This document shows, piece by piece, positions 8,638 to 15,980 of a DNA stretch of 64,000 nt. Made by a program: the position numbers and the translations under genes. The DNA comes from Aerococcaceae bacterium DSM 111020. Lineage in GTDB: Bacteria; Bacillota; Bacilli; Lactobacillales; Aerococcaceae. Location of the stretch: assembly GCA_015863185.1 (NCBI GenBank), contig JACBXP010000003.1, positions 109,120-173,119 on the forward strand, in the 5' to 3' direction. How positions within the stretch are numbered: the stretch's first letter is position 1; every line of letters begins with the position of its first letter. The notes under the pieces were generated by a model. The model saw nothing but the letters and a program-made list of their open reading frames with translations, had not been told where the DNA came from and did not search any database.

Positions 8638-11088
8638 ATGAGCGAAAAGAAGAAATCGCATCAGTGGCTCCTGGAAGGAATTGACTGCGCCAATTGTGCT
8701 GCTAAAGTGGAGCGAGGGGTGGCTTCCATTCCTGGCGTCACTGAAAGCAATGTGAATTTCATGACAGAAACCTTGAGGTTTGAGGTTGCTGATGATCAAG
8801 AAAACTTAATCTTAGTCAATATACAAGAAAAAATTAACAAGTTGGAACCCAACGTGACTTTAAAAAACAAAGCAGATGGGCAATTGATTAACATGAACCC
8901 AGCAATTGTTTTGGAAAGTCAATCCAAAGAAGATGAGGAAAGCCATCATGAATGGCTATTAGAGGGAATTGATTGCGCCAATTGTGCTGCCAAGATTGAG
9001 AATGGCGTGGCTGAAATAGATGGAGTCATAAATAGTAACGTGAATTACATGACCCAGACATTAAGCTTTGATCTTGTGGCAGAAAATGACGCTAAAACTC
9101 TTTCGTCGGTTAAAACTAAAATTAAAAAACTAGAACCTGATATCATCCCTCTTATAAAAGCTACAGGTCAGGAAGTTGGAGAAGAAAGGGGTCTCCAGTC
9201 AGAAAAATCGGGTCAGAAACAGAATCACAAAAGACCAGAAAATTGGGGAATTAATTTAACCATCGGTCGCTTAATCCTTGCCGTTTCAGTGCTTTTACTG
9301 GCAAGTTTTGCCCCCATTACACCTTCCCTTTCCTTTGGTTTGTTTGTGGTCGCTTACCTTGTGGCCGGTTATGATGTGATTTGGCGAGCCGTTCGAAATA
9401 TCTTTAATGGCCAAGTCTTTGATGAAAACTTTTTGATGACGATTGCGACACTTGCTGCCTTCTATATGCAAGAATATCCCGAAGCAGTAGCCGTTATGCT
9501 TTTCTATCAAGTGGGCGAAGTTTTTCAAGATGTGGCCGTAAACAAATCACGTCGCTCTATCGCAGACTTGATGGATATTCGTCCGGATTACGCCAATATA
9601 AAGTTAGCCGATGGCAGTACACGCCAAGTTTCACCAGAATCGATTAAAGTCGGCGATACCATTCTCGTACGTCCAGGCGAAAAAGTGCCCTTAGACGGGA
9701 AAGTGGTCGTCGGTTCTTCCGCTATGGATACGTCTGCTTTAACCGGTGAGTCAATGCCCCGAAGTGTTAAAGAAGGTGACGACGTTTTAAGTGGTTTTAT
9801 CAACAAAAGCGGCTTGCTAGAAGTCGTGGTTGAAAAGCCCTTCTCAGAGTCAACCGTGACAAAAATTCTCGAGCTGGTTGAGAATGCAAGCAGTCGTAAA
9901 GCACCAACCGAACAATTCATTACAAAGTTTGCTCGTTACTATACGCCGATTGTGGTCATTTTAGCGGTCTTATTAGCTGTTCTTTTACCCTTGACTATTC
10001 CTGGAATGACGTTTAACGATGGTGTTTATCGGGCAGCTATTTTCCTTGTTATTTCATGTCCTTGTGCCTTAGTTGTTTCAATTCCTGTCGGTTTCTTTGG
10101 TGGAATTGGTGCTTCTTCACGTAAAGGTATCTTAGTGAAAGGCGGCAACTTCTTAGAAGGCTTAAACGATGTTAAATATGTCATTATGGATAAGACAGGA
10201 ACCTTAACCAAAGGGGAATTTGAAATAACCGATATTCAATCGACACCAGAATCCAATAATGAAGAACTCTTAGAACTAGCCGCTTATGCGGAAACCCATT
10301 CTTCACACCCGATTGCGGTTTCTATCAAAGAACATTACGGGAAAGAGATTGATGAACGACGAATTGATGAATACAATGATCTCTCAGGCCATGGTGTTCA
10401 AGCGGTTGTTGATGGCAAAGAGATATTAGCCGGAAATGCTAAATTAATGGCTAAATATGGTATTCCTTTTAAAGAAGTAGAAGAAGTCGGAACGGTTGTC
10501 TATTTAGCGATTGAGGGAGCCTATGCTGGTTACCTTCTAATTGCCGATACGATTAAAGAGGACGCTGCAGAAGGTATAGCCTTAATGAAAGAAAAAGGCG
10601 TCGAACATATCATTATGCTTACGGGCGATTCAAAAGCGGTCGCTGAGGCTGTTGGAAGTAAATTAGGCATCGATGAAATCCACTCGGAACTTCTTCCACA
10701 AGACAAAGTGGAGAAAATGGAAGAAATTATGGTGCGCAAAAACAAAAAAGAAAAAGTTGCTTTTGTGGGCGACGGGATCAACGATACGCCTGTATTGGCC
10801 CGTTCAGATATCGGGATTGCGATGGGTGGCTTAGGCTCAGACGCAGCCATTGAAGCGGCGGATATCGTGATTATGGACGACAAGCCGTCTAAAATTGGAA
10901 CGGCCATGCAAGTGGCCAAAGATACTCGCCAAATTGTCTGGCAAAATATCATTCTCGCACTAGCCATCAAAGGGGTATTTTTGGTTTTAGGTGCCCTCGG
11001 TGTGGCTTCGATGTGGGAAGCTGTTTTTGCAGATGTTGGCGTAACAGTTGTTGCTGTATTGAACGCCATGCGTGTTTTAAGAAAATAA
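8638..11088 (+). CDS. cadA: Cadmium/zinc/lead-exporting P1B-type ATPase with two HMA domains
   Basis: This 816-residue protein begins with two near-identical metal-binding domains (residues about 8-75 and 103-175), each with GIDCANCAAK. Membrane helices with the SCPCALVVSIPVG transport motif follow, then TGES (actuator), DKTGTLT (phosphorylation), the nucleotide-binding HP motif (SSHPIA) and GDGINDTPVLA. CPC with a CxxC-type HMA marks a P1B-2 exporter of Cd(II), Zn(II) and Pb(II). The frame is intact, and it is the main working resistance gene in element 1. It lies 26 bp after cadD and ends in a terminator. Expression is probably controlled by CadC. Confidence 0.93.
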   Translation: MSEKKKSHQWLLEGIDCANCAAKVERGVASIPGVTESNVNFMTETLRFEVADDQENLILVNIQEKINKLEPNVTLKNKADGQLINMNPAIVLESQSKEDEESHHEWLLEGIDCANCAAKIENGVAEIDGVINSNVNYMTQTLSFDLVAENDAKTLSSVKTKIKKLEPDIIPLIKATGQEVGEERGLQSEKSGQKQNHKRPENWGINLTIGRLILAVSVLLLASFAPITPSLSFGLFVVAYLVAGYDVIWRAVRNIFNGQVFDENFLMTIATLAAFYMQEYPEAVAVMLFYQVGEVFQDVAVNKSRRSIADLMDIRPDYANIKLADGSTRQVSPESIKVGDTILVRPGEKVPLDGKVVVGSSAMDTSALTGESMPRSVKEGDDVLSGFINKSGLLEVVVEKPFSESTVTKILELVENASSRKAPTEQFITKFARYYTPIVVILAVLLAVLLPLTIPGMTFNDGVYRAAIFLVISCPCALVVSIPVGFFGGIGASSRKGILVKGGNFLEGLNDVKYVIMDKTGTLTKGEFEITDIQSTPESNNEELLELAAYAETHSSHPIAVSIKEHYGKEIDERRIDEYNDLSGHGVQAVVDGKEILAGNAKLMAKYGIPFKEVEEVGTVVYLAIEGAYAGYLLIADTIKEDAAEGIALMKEKGVEHIIMLTGDSKAVAEAVGSKLGIDEIHSELLPQDKVEKMEEIMVRKNKKEKVAFVGDGINDTPVLARSDIGIAMGGLGSDAAIEAADIVIMDDKPSKIGTAMQVAKDTRQIVWQNIILALAIKGVFLVLGALGVASMWEAVFADVGVTVVAVLNAMRVLRK

Positions 11089-11135
11089 GTTATAATACTG
11101 CTAGTTGTTAAGTATTAGATAAAATAGTGAATATT

Positions 11136-11177
11136 AAAGGACGAGAACGCAATTTGCATTGCTCTCGTCCTTTTTTT
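11136..11177 (+). terminator. Terminator of the cad cluster
   Basis: AAAGGACGAGA...TCTCGTCCTTT, with inner GCAAT/ATTGC pairing, is followed by a run of T on the plus strand. Confidence 0.9.
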
Positions 11178-11538
11178 GTTTGATAATGATTAACCAATTA
11201 CTCCTTTTTTGAATCTTCTTTAAAATCAAGATTGATGTTATCAAGTATTTAGAGAGCATTTCAAATCGAAAGCAAGGTCATTGTCCGTTAAATCGTCTCT
11301 AAATCACTTACTAATAACAGTAAAGTTTCATATTTATTACTTCTAGAGTACTTCTTTTACAAGTTCTAAAAGAAACTTAAATTTCAAGTTTAAGTTAGCC
11401 ATTTGAAAATAAAAGCCATTACCCTTTTCTCAGTAGTAATGGAATTGGTAATGGTTCGTATCATTTACGAGTTCTCGATAAAACAAAAAAGCCCCTCATC
11501 AGGAATAAGAAATTCCCTAGTGGAGCTTTGTATCTAAA
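11178..11538. other. Right end of element 1: arm-type repeats and terminator
   Basis: No gene is visible. Bases 11415-11457 contain CCATTACC followed by AGTAGTAATGG and TTGGTAATGG, the same layout as 17113-17160 beside the functional ssrA end. Bases 11489-11529 form an imperfect stem-loop that, read leftward, is followed by a T-rich tract; I interpret it as a replacement ssrA terminator. The att copy starts at 11539. Bases 11272-11292 resemble 6660-6680. Confidence 0.6.
11489..11529 (-). terminator. Element 1 right-end terminator for ssrA readout
   Basis: AAGCCCCTCATCAGGAAT and ATTCCCTAGTGGAGCTT pair imperfectly. On the minus strand the stem ends in a T run (A-rich at 11481-11490 on the plus strand). 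Confidence 0.6.
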
Positions 11539-11649
11539 ATGGAGTTGAGGGGGGGCTCAACCAAGCCCCTTCACATCAACGTTTATAGTGCTATAGTAAT
11601 GGTCTTGGTAATGGTTTAGACTAAATTTTCACGCATACGCCTATGTTTT
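11539..11649. repeat. Left end of element 2: att copy plus shared sequence
   Basis: ATGGAGTTGAGGGG (one mismatch to the ssrA end) is followed by GGGCTCAACCAAGCCCC, an AGTAATGG...GGTAATGG pair at 11595-11617 and TTTTCACGCATACGCC. It parallels 991-1102. Confidence 0.85.
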
Positions 11650-11971
11650 GTGAAGAAAAAGCCTTAACCACACTTTAGAATTTCTACTCTACTTGAAGTA
11701 TATTTTATGCTACATAGTTATAAAGTTTCCTAAACACTTCTCTTTACTATCAATCCGTTGTGTTTTGTACCTATTTTCAGTAATCTATTACAGAACAAAT
11801 CCGAGTGTTTTTCGTATTAACTGTAAATGAGTCATGTGAATTTCTCATGGTTTGTTTGGTAACTAAATCATAGGCGTTCATTGATCTTTTTTCATTTCAA
11901 AAGCAAAAATGGTGTCAATTAATCAAAATTAGCCCATCAATACCATCTATTATAGAAACAATTTGACAAAC
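11650..11971. other. Non-coding stretch at the start of element 2
   Basis: About 320 AT-rich bases show no open frame with a ribosome site and no clear repeat. I see nothing to annotate. Confidence 0.5.
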
Positions 11972-12024
11972 AAAAAAGGAACACGCAACTGTACTTTGTA
12001 AATTCGCAGTTACTTGTTCCTTTT
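11972..12024 (-). terminator. Terminator of the HMA-dps operon
   Basis: AAAGGAACACGCAACT pairs with AGTTACTTGTTCCTTT (a few mismatches). The minus-strand reading ends in a T run. Confidence 0.8.
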
Positions 12025-12037
12025 CATCTATATTGTA

Positions 12038-12592
12038 TTAGTCTTCCTCTTCATCGTGGTAATCATCATCTTCTAGGGCTTCTTTTCCTAAAAAGGCTTG
12101 CAACATCCAGATTTTTGTATCTAAGTCATCTTTAAATTCAATTAGCGTATCCTCAAAGACAACATTCTCTTCTTCTTGCGCCAAGTGAATGGCACGAATC
12201 GTTAATTCACGAGTTTCTCTGAAATCATCGATGATATTGTCAACCATTTCTTCGGCTTTTATATATTTATCTGCTGGATCTTCTGATAGCATAGAATACT
12301 CGACAAGCTCTTTGGTTGTAGAAGCTGGTTTATATCCTGAAGCTAGCAGTTGTTCAGCTAAACGGTCAAACCATTTTTCATTATCATCATATAGTTCCTC
12401 AAATTTTTCATGTAAAGTAAGGAAGTGAGGTCCCTTTACATACCAATGATACTGATGTAACTTCACATGTAGTGTGTGAATATTCCCTAAAAGATGGTCT
12501 GTAATGGCTGCTGCATTTATTTTCGTATGATGCACATGATCTTTATATTCTTGTTCTTCTTTTAATCTTTCTTGTGGTGTTTTTTCTGACAT
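12038..12592 (-). CDS. dps: Dps-family DNA-binding ferritin-like protein
   Basis: This 184-residue protein has the Dps ferroxidase-site pattern: LHQYHWYVKGPHFLTLHEKFEELYDD, seen here as HQYHWYVKGPHF followed by an acidic stretch, with LIEFKDDLDTKIWML at the C-terminal end. Dps dodecamers oxidise and store iron and protect DNA from peroxide. Both termini are charged: the start is EKTPQERLKEEQEY and the tail is acidic. It is 39 bp downstream of a small HMA protein on the same strand, so the two are probably cotranscribed from FNR-box promoters at about 12927 and 13023. No PerR-type box was seen. Confidence 0.93.
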   Translation of the reverse strand: MSEKTPQERLKEEQEYKDHVHHTKINAAAITDHLLGNIHTLHVKLHQYHWYVKGPHFLTLHEKFEELYDDNEKWFDRLAEQLLASGYKPASTTKELVEYSMLSEDPADKYIKAEEMVDNIIDDFRETRELTIRAIHLAQEEENVVFEDTLIEFKDDLDTKIWMLQAFLGKEALEDDDYHDEEED

Positions 12593-12631
12593 GATTCATT
12601 CCTCCATTATTTTTTTGATTTTTAAGTAAAC

Positions 12632-12862
12632 CTACGCGGTTTTTACACGCGATCTTTTTACGCCATAACCTAAGTCTTGGATAGCTTTTTCTATGTCTTC
12701 AATTGATACAGTGTCGTCGAAGTTTACTTTTACACGGCTTGCATTGAACATCACTTTCAAGCTGTCTTTATCCACACCGTTTAAGTTACCAACACCATTT
12801 TCGATTTTTTGTAGACATGATGGACAAGTTAACGTTTCTAATTGAATATTTGCCTTTTTCAT
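12632..12862 (-). CDS. Small HMA-domain metal-binding protein (copy 1)
   Basis: This 76-residue protein is one HMA fold with the metal motif TCPSCLQKI near residue 12 and a basic tail (GVKRSRVKTA). The Cys-Pro-Ser-Cys spacing matches CxxC metal chaperones, although the usual context is MxCxxC. The ATG follows AAAGGAGAATG at good spacing. It precedes dps in an operon and resembles the protein at 15144. The metal is unknown; the module's ATPase is P1B-4-like, which would fit iron, cobalt or zinc better than copper, but that is inference. Confidence 0.8.
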   Translation of the reverse strand: MKKANIQLETLTCPSCLQKIENGVGNLNGVDKDSLKVMFNASRVKVNFDDTVSIEDIEKAIQDLGYGVKRSRVKTA

Positions 12863-12926
12863 GATACATTCTCCTTTGAATTTTTATTTGTTATTTATTC
12901 ATTCGATTTACCTTATTGACATCTAT

Positions 12927-12968
12927 AGTATTTCAGCTATTCAAGCTTTTAATCTAGATCTACATCAA
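12927..12968 (-). promoter_or_regulatory. FNR-type promoter P2 of the HMA-dps operon
   Basis: The box is 12955-12968 (TTGATGTAGATCTA on the minus strand, two mismatches from TTGATNNNNATCAA). It is exactly 22 nt upstream of AATACT (12927-12932). If that is the -10, the box centre is at -41.5. Confidence 0.6.
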
Positions 12969-12969
12969 T

Positions 12970-13002
12970 TTAACGAGGTATTTTGTATTTCAATATTTTC
13001 AT
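12970..13002 (-). CDS. Possible ten-codon leader ORF
   Basis: MKILKYKIPR and a stop lie 20 nt after the -10 of promoter P1, with AGAGGTAAG in front of the ATG. The stop directly abuts the FNR-type box of promoter P2. It may be chance, but it has a ribosome site and would be translated only from P1 transcripts. Confidence 0.25.
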   Translation of the reverse strand: MKILKYKIPR

Positions 13003-13022
13003 TTCTTACCTCTTATGCATCT

Positions 13023-13064
13023 ATTCTAATCGAAGACTAGATAGATTGAATTGATGTATATCAA
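13023..13064 (-). promoter_or_regulatory. FNR-type promoter P1 of the HMA-dps operon
   Basis: The box is 13051-13064, TTGATGTATATCAA, a perfect match to the FNR consensus. It is 22 nt upstream of TAGAAT (13023-13028), which places the box centre at -41.5. Confidence 0.7.
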
Positions 13065-13158
13065 GAATTAGTATTAATCTCCTAATTGTTTCTGAAATTT
13101 GTTCGACTATATTATATTGGAAATTCTACCGTAATCTATTTATTTTTTATTGTATTTT

Positions 13159-15054
13159 TTATGCATGAACCTCTTTTGCGTTCGCCGTTTCTACATCAGT
13201 TCCTTTGAGTCTGTAGCGCAATAGTCTCATACCGTTTAAGATAACGACTAGGATACTTCCTTCGTGTACTAACATACCGATTGACATGTTCATCCAGTCT
13301 GAGAAGAAAACGGCTGCTAGAAGAACAAGTACAGTACCTACTGCAATGACAATATTTTGTTTCATATTATTGGCGGTTGCTTTAGTTAAGCCTAAAGCGT
13401 GAGGCAAGCGGCTCATATTTGAGTTCATTAAAACGACATCAGAAGTTTCAATAGCGACGTCTGTTCCGCTACCCATTGCGATTCCAATATCCGCAAGGGC
13501 TAATGAAGGACTATCGTTTACTCCATCACCAACGAATGCGACAATTTGACCCTGAGCTTGGAGTTCTTTGAGGTAGTCTGCCTTATCTTCTGGCAGTAAG
13601 TTTCCATGGGCTTCTGTTAATCCTAATTCTTCAGCGACTAAATCAACAGTACCTTGGTTATCTCCTGATAGTACGATTAAGTTCATAACACCTAAAGCTT
13701 TCATCGCTTGTAAATCTTGTTTAATCCCTGGGCGAATTTGGTCACGAATCCCCATTAGAGCTTTCAACTCACCATCGACTGCTGTAATAACTAATGAGTT
13801 TCCACGTTTTTCGTAGGCTTCAAAATCTTCACGAGCTTCTTTTGTTAATTGGATATTTTCTTTTTCCATTAAAGCTACGTTTCCTATTGCAACGCGATGG
13901 CCATCGACTTCTGCGACGATTCCTCCACCTTTTACAACGTTTGTTTCATCTACTGGATACATTTCAATATCGCCTAACTGTGAAAGAACCGCTTTTGCGA
14001 GTGGGTGATCCGATTCATTCTCGATACTTGCCAGATAGTTTAGTGCTTGATCTGCATCCCCATAGGTTTTAAATTCGGCAACTTCTGGGTTACCTACAGT
14101 TAGAGTTCCTGTTTTATCAAATAGAATCGTATCAACTTTACTAAAGTCTTGAATTACTTCTGAACCTTTTAATAATACACCATTTTTTGCACCATTTCCG
14201 ATACCAGCTACGCTAGAAACAGGTACTCCAATGACTAATGCACCTGGGCATCCGAGTACTAGTATTGTAATGGCCAACTCGACATTTTGACTAAAAATCC
14301 ACACGATAAACGCTAAGACTAAGACGGTTGGTGTATACCACTGCGAGAACTGGTCAATAAAGCGTTCAGCTTCTGATTTTGAATCTTGAGCTTCTTCAAC
14401 AAGCTCAATAATTTTACCGAAAGTTGTATCTTCTCCTACACGGTCTGCACGAATTTGTAGGGTTCCATTTTCTAAAATTGTACCTGCGAAGACTTCTGAA
14501 TCTGTTTCTTTTCGAACCGGATCCGCTTCACCAGTGATTGATGCTTCGTTAATGTGACCTTCACCAATAACAACCGTTCCATCAACTGGAACTTTTCCAC
14601 CTGTACGGACTTGTAGGATATCGCCTTCGTCAACATCCCATACATCAACTTCTTCAAATTCACCATTTTCCATTTGTTTAAAAGCTACTTCTGGTGCCAT
14701 TTCTGTCAATTCTTTAATCGCTGAACGAGTAGAGTTCAACGTGCGAGCCTCTAACCAGCTACCGAATAAGAATAAGAACGTTACGATAGCTGACTCTTCA
14801 TAGTTTTGAATGAGGAAAGCACCGATTACTGCGATGGTTACTAACACATCAATTGAAATTACTTTTACCTTTAAAGCCCCATAAGCTTGAATGGCGATTG
14901 GTGCCACCCCTAAAATAGATGCGATAATGAGTGCGATATTAAAAACTAGTGTGTTTCCAAAACCAAAGTGTGCAATAAATCCTATAACGATTAAAATTCC
15001 TGAGATAAGTGTGATTTTATTTTTACTGCTTAATATTTTTTGCTGAAAACCCAT
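13159..15054 (-). CDS. P1B-4-like heavy-metal exporting ATPase with CPG transport motif
   Basis: This 631-residue P-type ATPase has no N-terminal HMA domain. It shows TGEADPV (actuator), GCPGALVIGVPVS (membrane metal site), DKTGTLT, SDHPLAKAV (HP motif), GDGVNDSPSLA and a last-helix HEGSILVVILNGMRLL. The HEG motif and the absent metal-binding domain are features of P1B-4 pumps (PfeT, ZosA or CtpD types, for Fe, Co or Zn), but those have SPC where this has CPG. Ferrous iron efflux would fit the neighbouring dps. It has its own FNR-type promoter at 15089-15130 and the ribosome site AGGAGGAG. Confidence 0.85.
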   Translation of the reverse strand: MGFQQKILSSKNKITLISGILIVIGFIAHFGFGNTLVFNIALIIASILGVAPIAIQAYGALKVKVISIDVLVTIAVIGAFLIQNYEESAIVTFLFLFGSWLEARTLNSTRSAIKELTEMAPEVAFKQMENGEFEEVDVWDVDEGDILQVRTGGKVPVDGTVVIGEGHINEASITGEADPVRKETDSEVFAGTILENGTLQIRADRVGEDTTFGKIIELVEEAQDSKSEAERFIDQFSQWYTPTVLVLAFIVWIFSQNVELAITILVLGCPGALVIGVPVSSVAGIGNGAKNGVLLKGSEVIQDFSKVDTILFDKTGTLTVGNPEVAEFKTYGDADQALNYLASIENESDHPLAKAVLSQLGDIEMYPVDETNVVKGGGIVAEVDGHRVAIGNVALMEKENIQLTKEAREDFEAYEKRGNSLVITAVDGELKALMGIRDQIRPGIKQDLQAMKALGVMNLIVLSGDNQGTVDLVAEELGLTEAHGNLLPEDKADYLKELQAQGQIVAFVGDGVNDSPSLALADIGIAMGSGTDVAIETSDVVLMNSNMSRLPHALGLTKATANNMKQNIVIAVGTVLVLLAAVFFSDWMNMSIGMLVHEGSILVVILNGMRLLRYRLKGTDVETANAKEVHA

Positions 15055-15088
15055 TTCTTTCTCCTCCTAGTTTGTACTTGTTGACTAC

Positions 15089-15130
15089 AGTATACCCTGC
15101 GCTTTTTCATTTAAAATTGACCCCAATCAA
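15089..15130 (-). promoter_or_regulatory. FNR-type promoter of the CPG ATPase
   Basis: The box is 15117-15130 (TTGATTGGGGTCAA on the minus strand, one mismatch). It is 22 nt upstream of TATACT (15089-15094). There is no good -35 hexamer, as expected for an activator-dependent promoter. Confidence 0.65.
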
Positions 15131-15143
15131 CTTTCATACGTTA

Positions 15144-15356
15144 TTATATTTTCTTTGCTGAATATCCAATCTCTTCAATCTTATGAAGAATTTCTTCTTC
15201 TGATATTTTATTGTCTTCAAATACTACTCTTGCTTTGCTTCTATCAAATAAAATTTTTATTGTTTCTATCCCCGTTAATTCATTTATATTGTCTATGATT
15301 TTTTGCATACAAGATGGACAGGTCAATTTTTCTAATTGAAACGTTATCGTCGTCAT
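15144..15356 (-). CDS. Small HMA-domain metal-binding protein (copy 2)
   Basis: This 70-residue single HMA domain has LTCPSCMQKI near residue 11 and ends EIGYSAKKI. It resembles the HMA protein at 12632 (TCPSCLQKI, similar length), so the two are paralogs within one module. It sits directly upstream of the ATPase gene on the same strand, with about 90 bp and a separate promoter between them. It has its own FNR-type promoter. It is probably a metal chaperone or sensor partner of the pump; the substrate is unknown. Confidence 0.8.
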   Translation of the reverse strand: MTTITFQLEKLTCPSCMQKIIDNINELTGIETIKILFDRSKARVVFEDNKISEEEILHKIEEIGYSAKKI

Positions 15357-15411
15357 CTTCTCTCTCCTTTATTTTTTTAGTCATTACTCTGAATGTTTTG
15401 ATTACACAGTT

Positions 15412-15453
15412 AGTATAGACCGAATATTTTGTTTGCGAATTGATTTATATTAA
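15412..15453 (-). promoter_or_regulatory. FNR-type promoter of HMA copy 2
   Basis: The box is 15440-15453 (TTAATATAAATCAA on the minus strand, one mismatch). It is 22 nt upstream of TATACT (15412-15417). Confidence 0.65.
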
Positions 15454-15482
15454 TCTTTTACATTCATTTAAACATTCGAATA

Positions 15483-15515
15483 AAAAAAATCACTATCCGT
15501 TAAGATAGCGACTCT
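15483..15515 (-). terminator. Terminator of the repeat-protein gene
   Basis: CACTATC and GATAGCG pair around a short loop, and the minus-strand reading continues into a T run. Confidence 0.65.
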
Positions 15516-15522
15516 TTTTCTT

Positions 15523-15834
15523 TTATGCACCATGTTCTTCTTGTAGAATTTCAAGTTTTTGAAGGACAGTATCTATACTATTGGGATCTAAATTCGAATC
15601 ATCAAATTCCGCTCCATGCCCTTGAATCAGCATATTTAATTTCGGCTGCAAGCCAGTAATATCATGCGCTGCTTCTGGTATCTCACAGTTATGCGCGACT
15701 AACAAAGCGTCTGCTTTTTCGTGAAAAGTATCTAAAGAGTCTAAAGCCATATTAGAATCATCAAATGTTACACCATGGTCTTCCAGTAAAAAATTTAATT
15801 TTCCATTTATGTCATTTGCTATATTTTTGTCCAT
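15523..15834 (-). CDS. Unrecognised protein with two internal repeats
   Basis: This 103-residue acidic protein is of no family I recognise. Two copies of one unit are visible: LLEDHGVTFDDSNMALDSLD (about residues 16-35) and LIQGHGAEFDDSNLDPNSID (about residues 68-87). Each is followed by a helical segment ending near AHN or EEHGA. The repeated HG-x-x-FDDSN core, with His and acidic residues, could bind metal, but that is a guess. It has an FNR-type promoter identical in layout to those of the HMA and ATPase genes, which ties it to the metal/Dps module. The ribosome site is GGAGGA. Confidence 0.75.
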   Translation of the reverse strand: MDKNIANDINGKLNFLLEDHGVTFDDSNMALDSLDTFHEKADALLVAHNCEIPEAAHDITGLQPKLNMLIQGHGAEFDDSNLDPNSIDTVLQKLEILQEEHGA

Positions 15835-15874
15835 TTCTATAAATCCTCCGCATTTGTATTTTTGTTACATCTAC

Positions 15875-15916
15875 AGTCTACAAGAGATAACCGCTGTAAT
15901 AATTGATGCGTATCAA
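15875..15916 (-). promoter_or_regulatory. FNR-type promoter of the repeat-protein gene
   Basis: The box is 15903-15916 (TTGATACGCATCAA on the minus strand), a perfect consensus match that extends to ATTGAT/ATCAAT. It is 22 nt upstream of TAGACT (15875-15880). Confidence 0.7.
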
Positions 15917-15980
15917 TAAACTGTGTTATTATTAGAAATACTTTGAATGTATAGACACCGTTCTAAAACAAAATTTAAAT

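Larger units (their letters stand above)
991..11538. mobile_element. Degenerate integrated element 1 at the ssrA 3' end (metal resistance and defence cargo)
   Basis: The element is bounded by att-like sequences at 991-1004 and 11539-11552 that copy the last bases of ssrA (TGGAGATGAGGGG on the plus strand, one mismatch in the right copy). GGTAATGG-type repeats lie just inside both ends (1045-1067 and 11415-11457). The cargo is HEPN-CBS, a restriction-modification remnant, a truncated aquaporin, ars genes, rhodanese, merA and cad genes. No integrase is visible inside, so the element cannot be self-mobile. Its borders are inferred from repeats, not from comparison with an empty site. Confidence 0.7.

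Noticed and set aside
9295..11069. Several minus-strand open frames inside cadA
   Set aside because: They are antisense to an intact, well-conserved ATPase gene and have no ribosome sites or recognisable products.
12593..13158. PerR or Fur box upstream of dps
   Set aside because: No convincing TTATAAT-type palindrome was found; the palindromes present fit FNR-type boxes.
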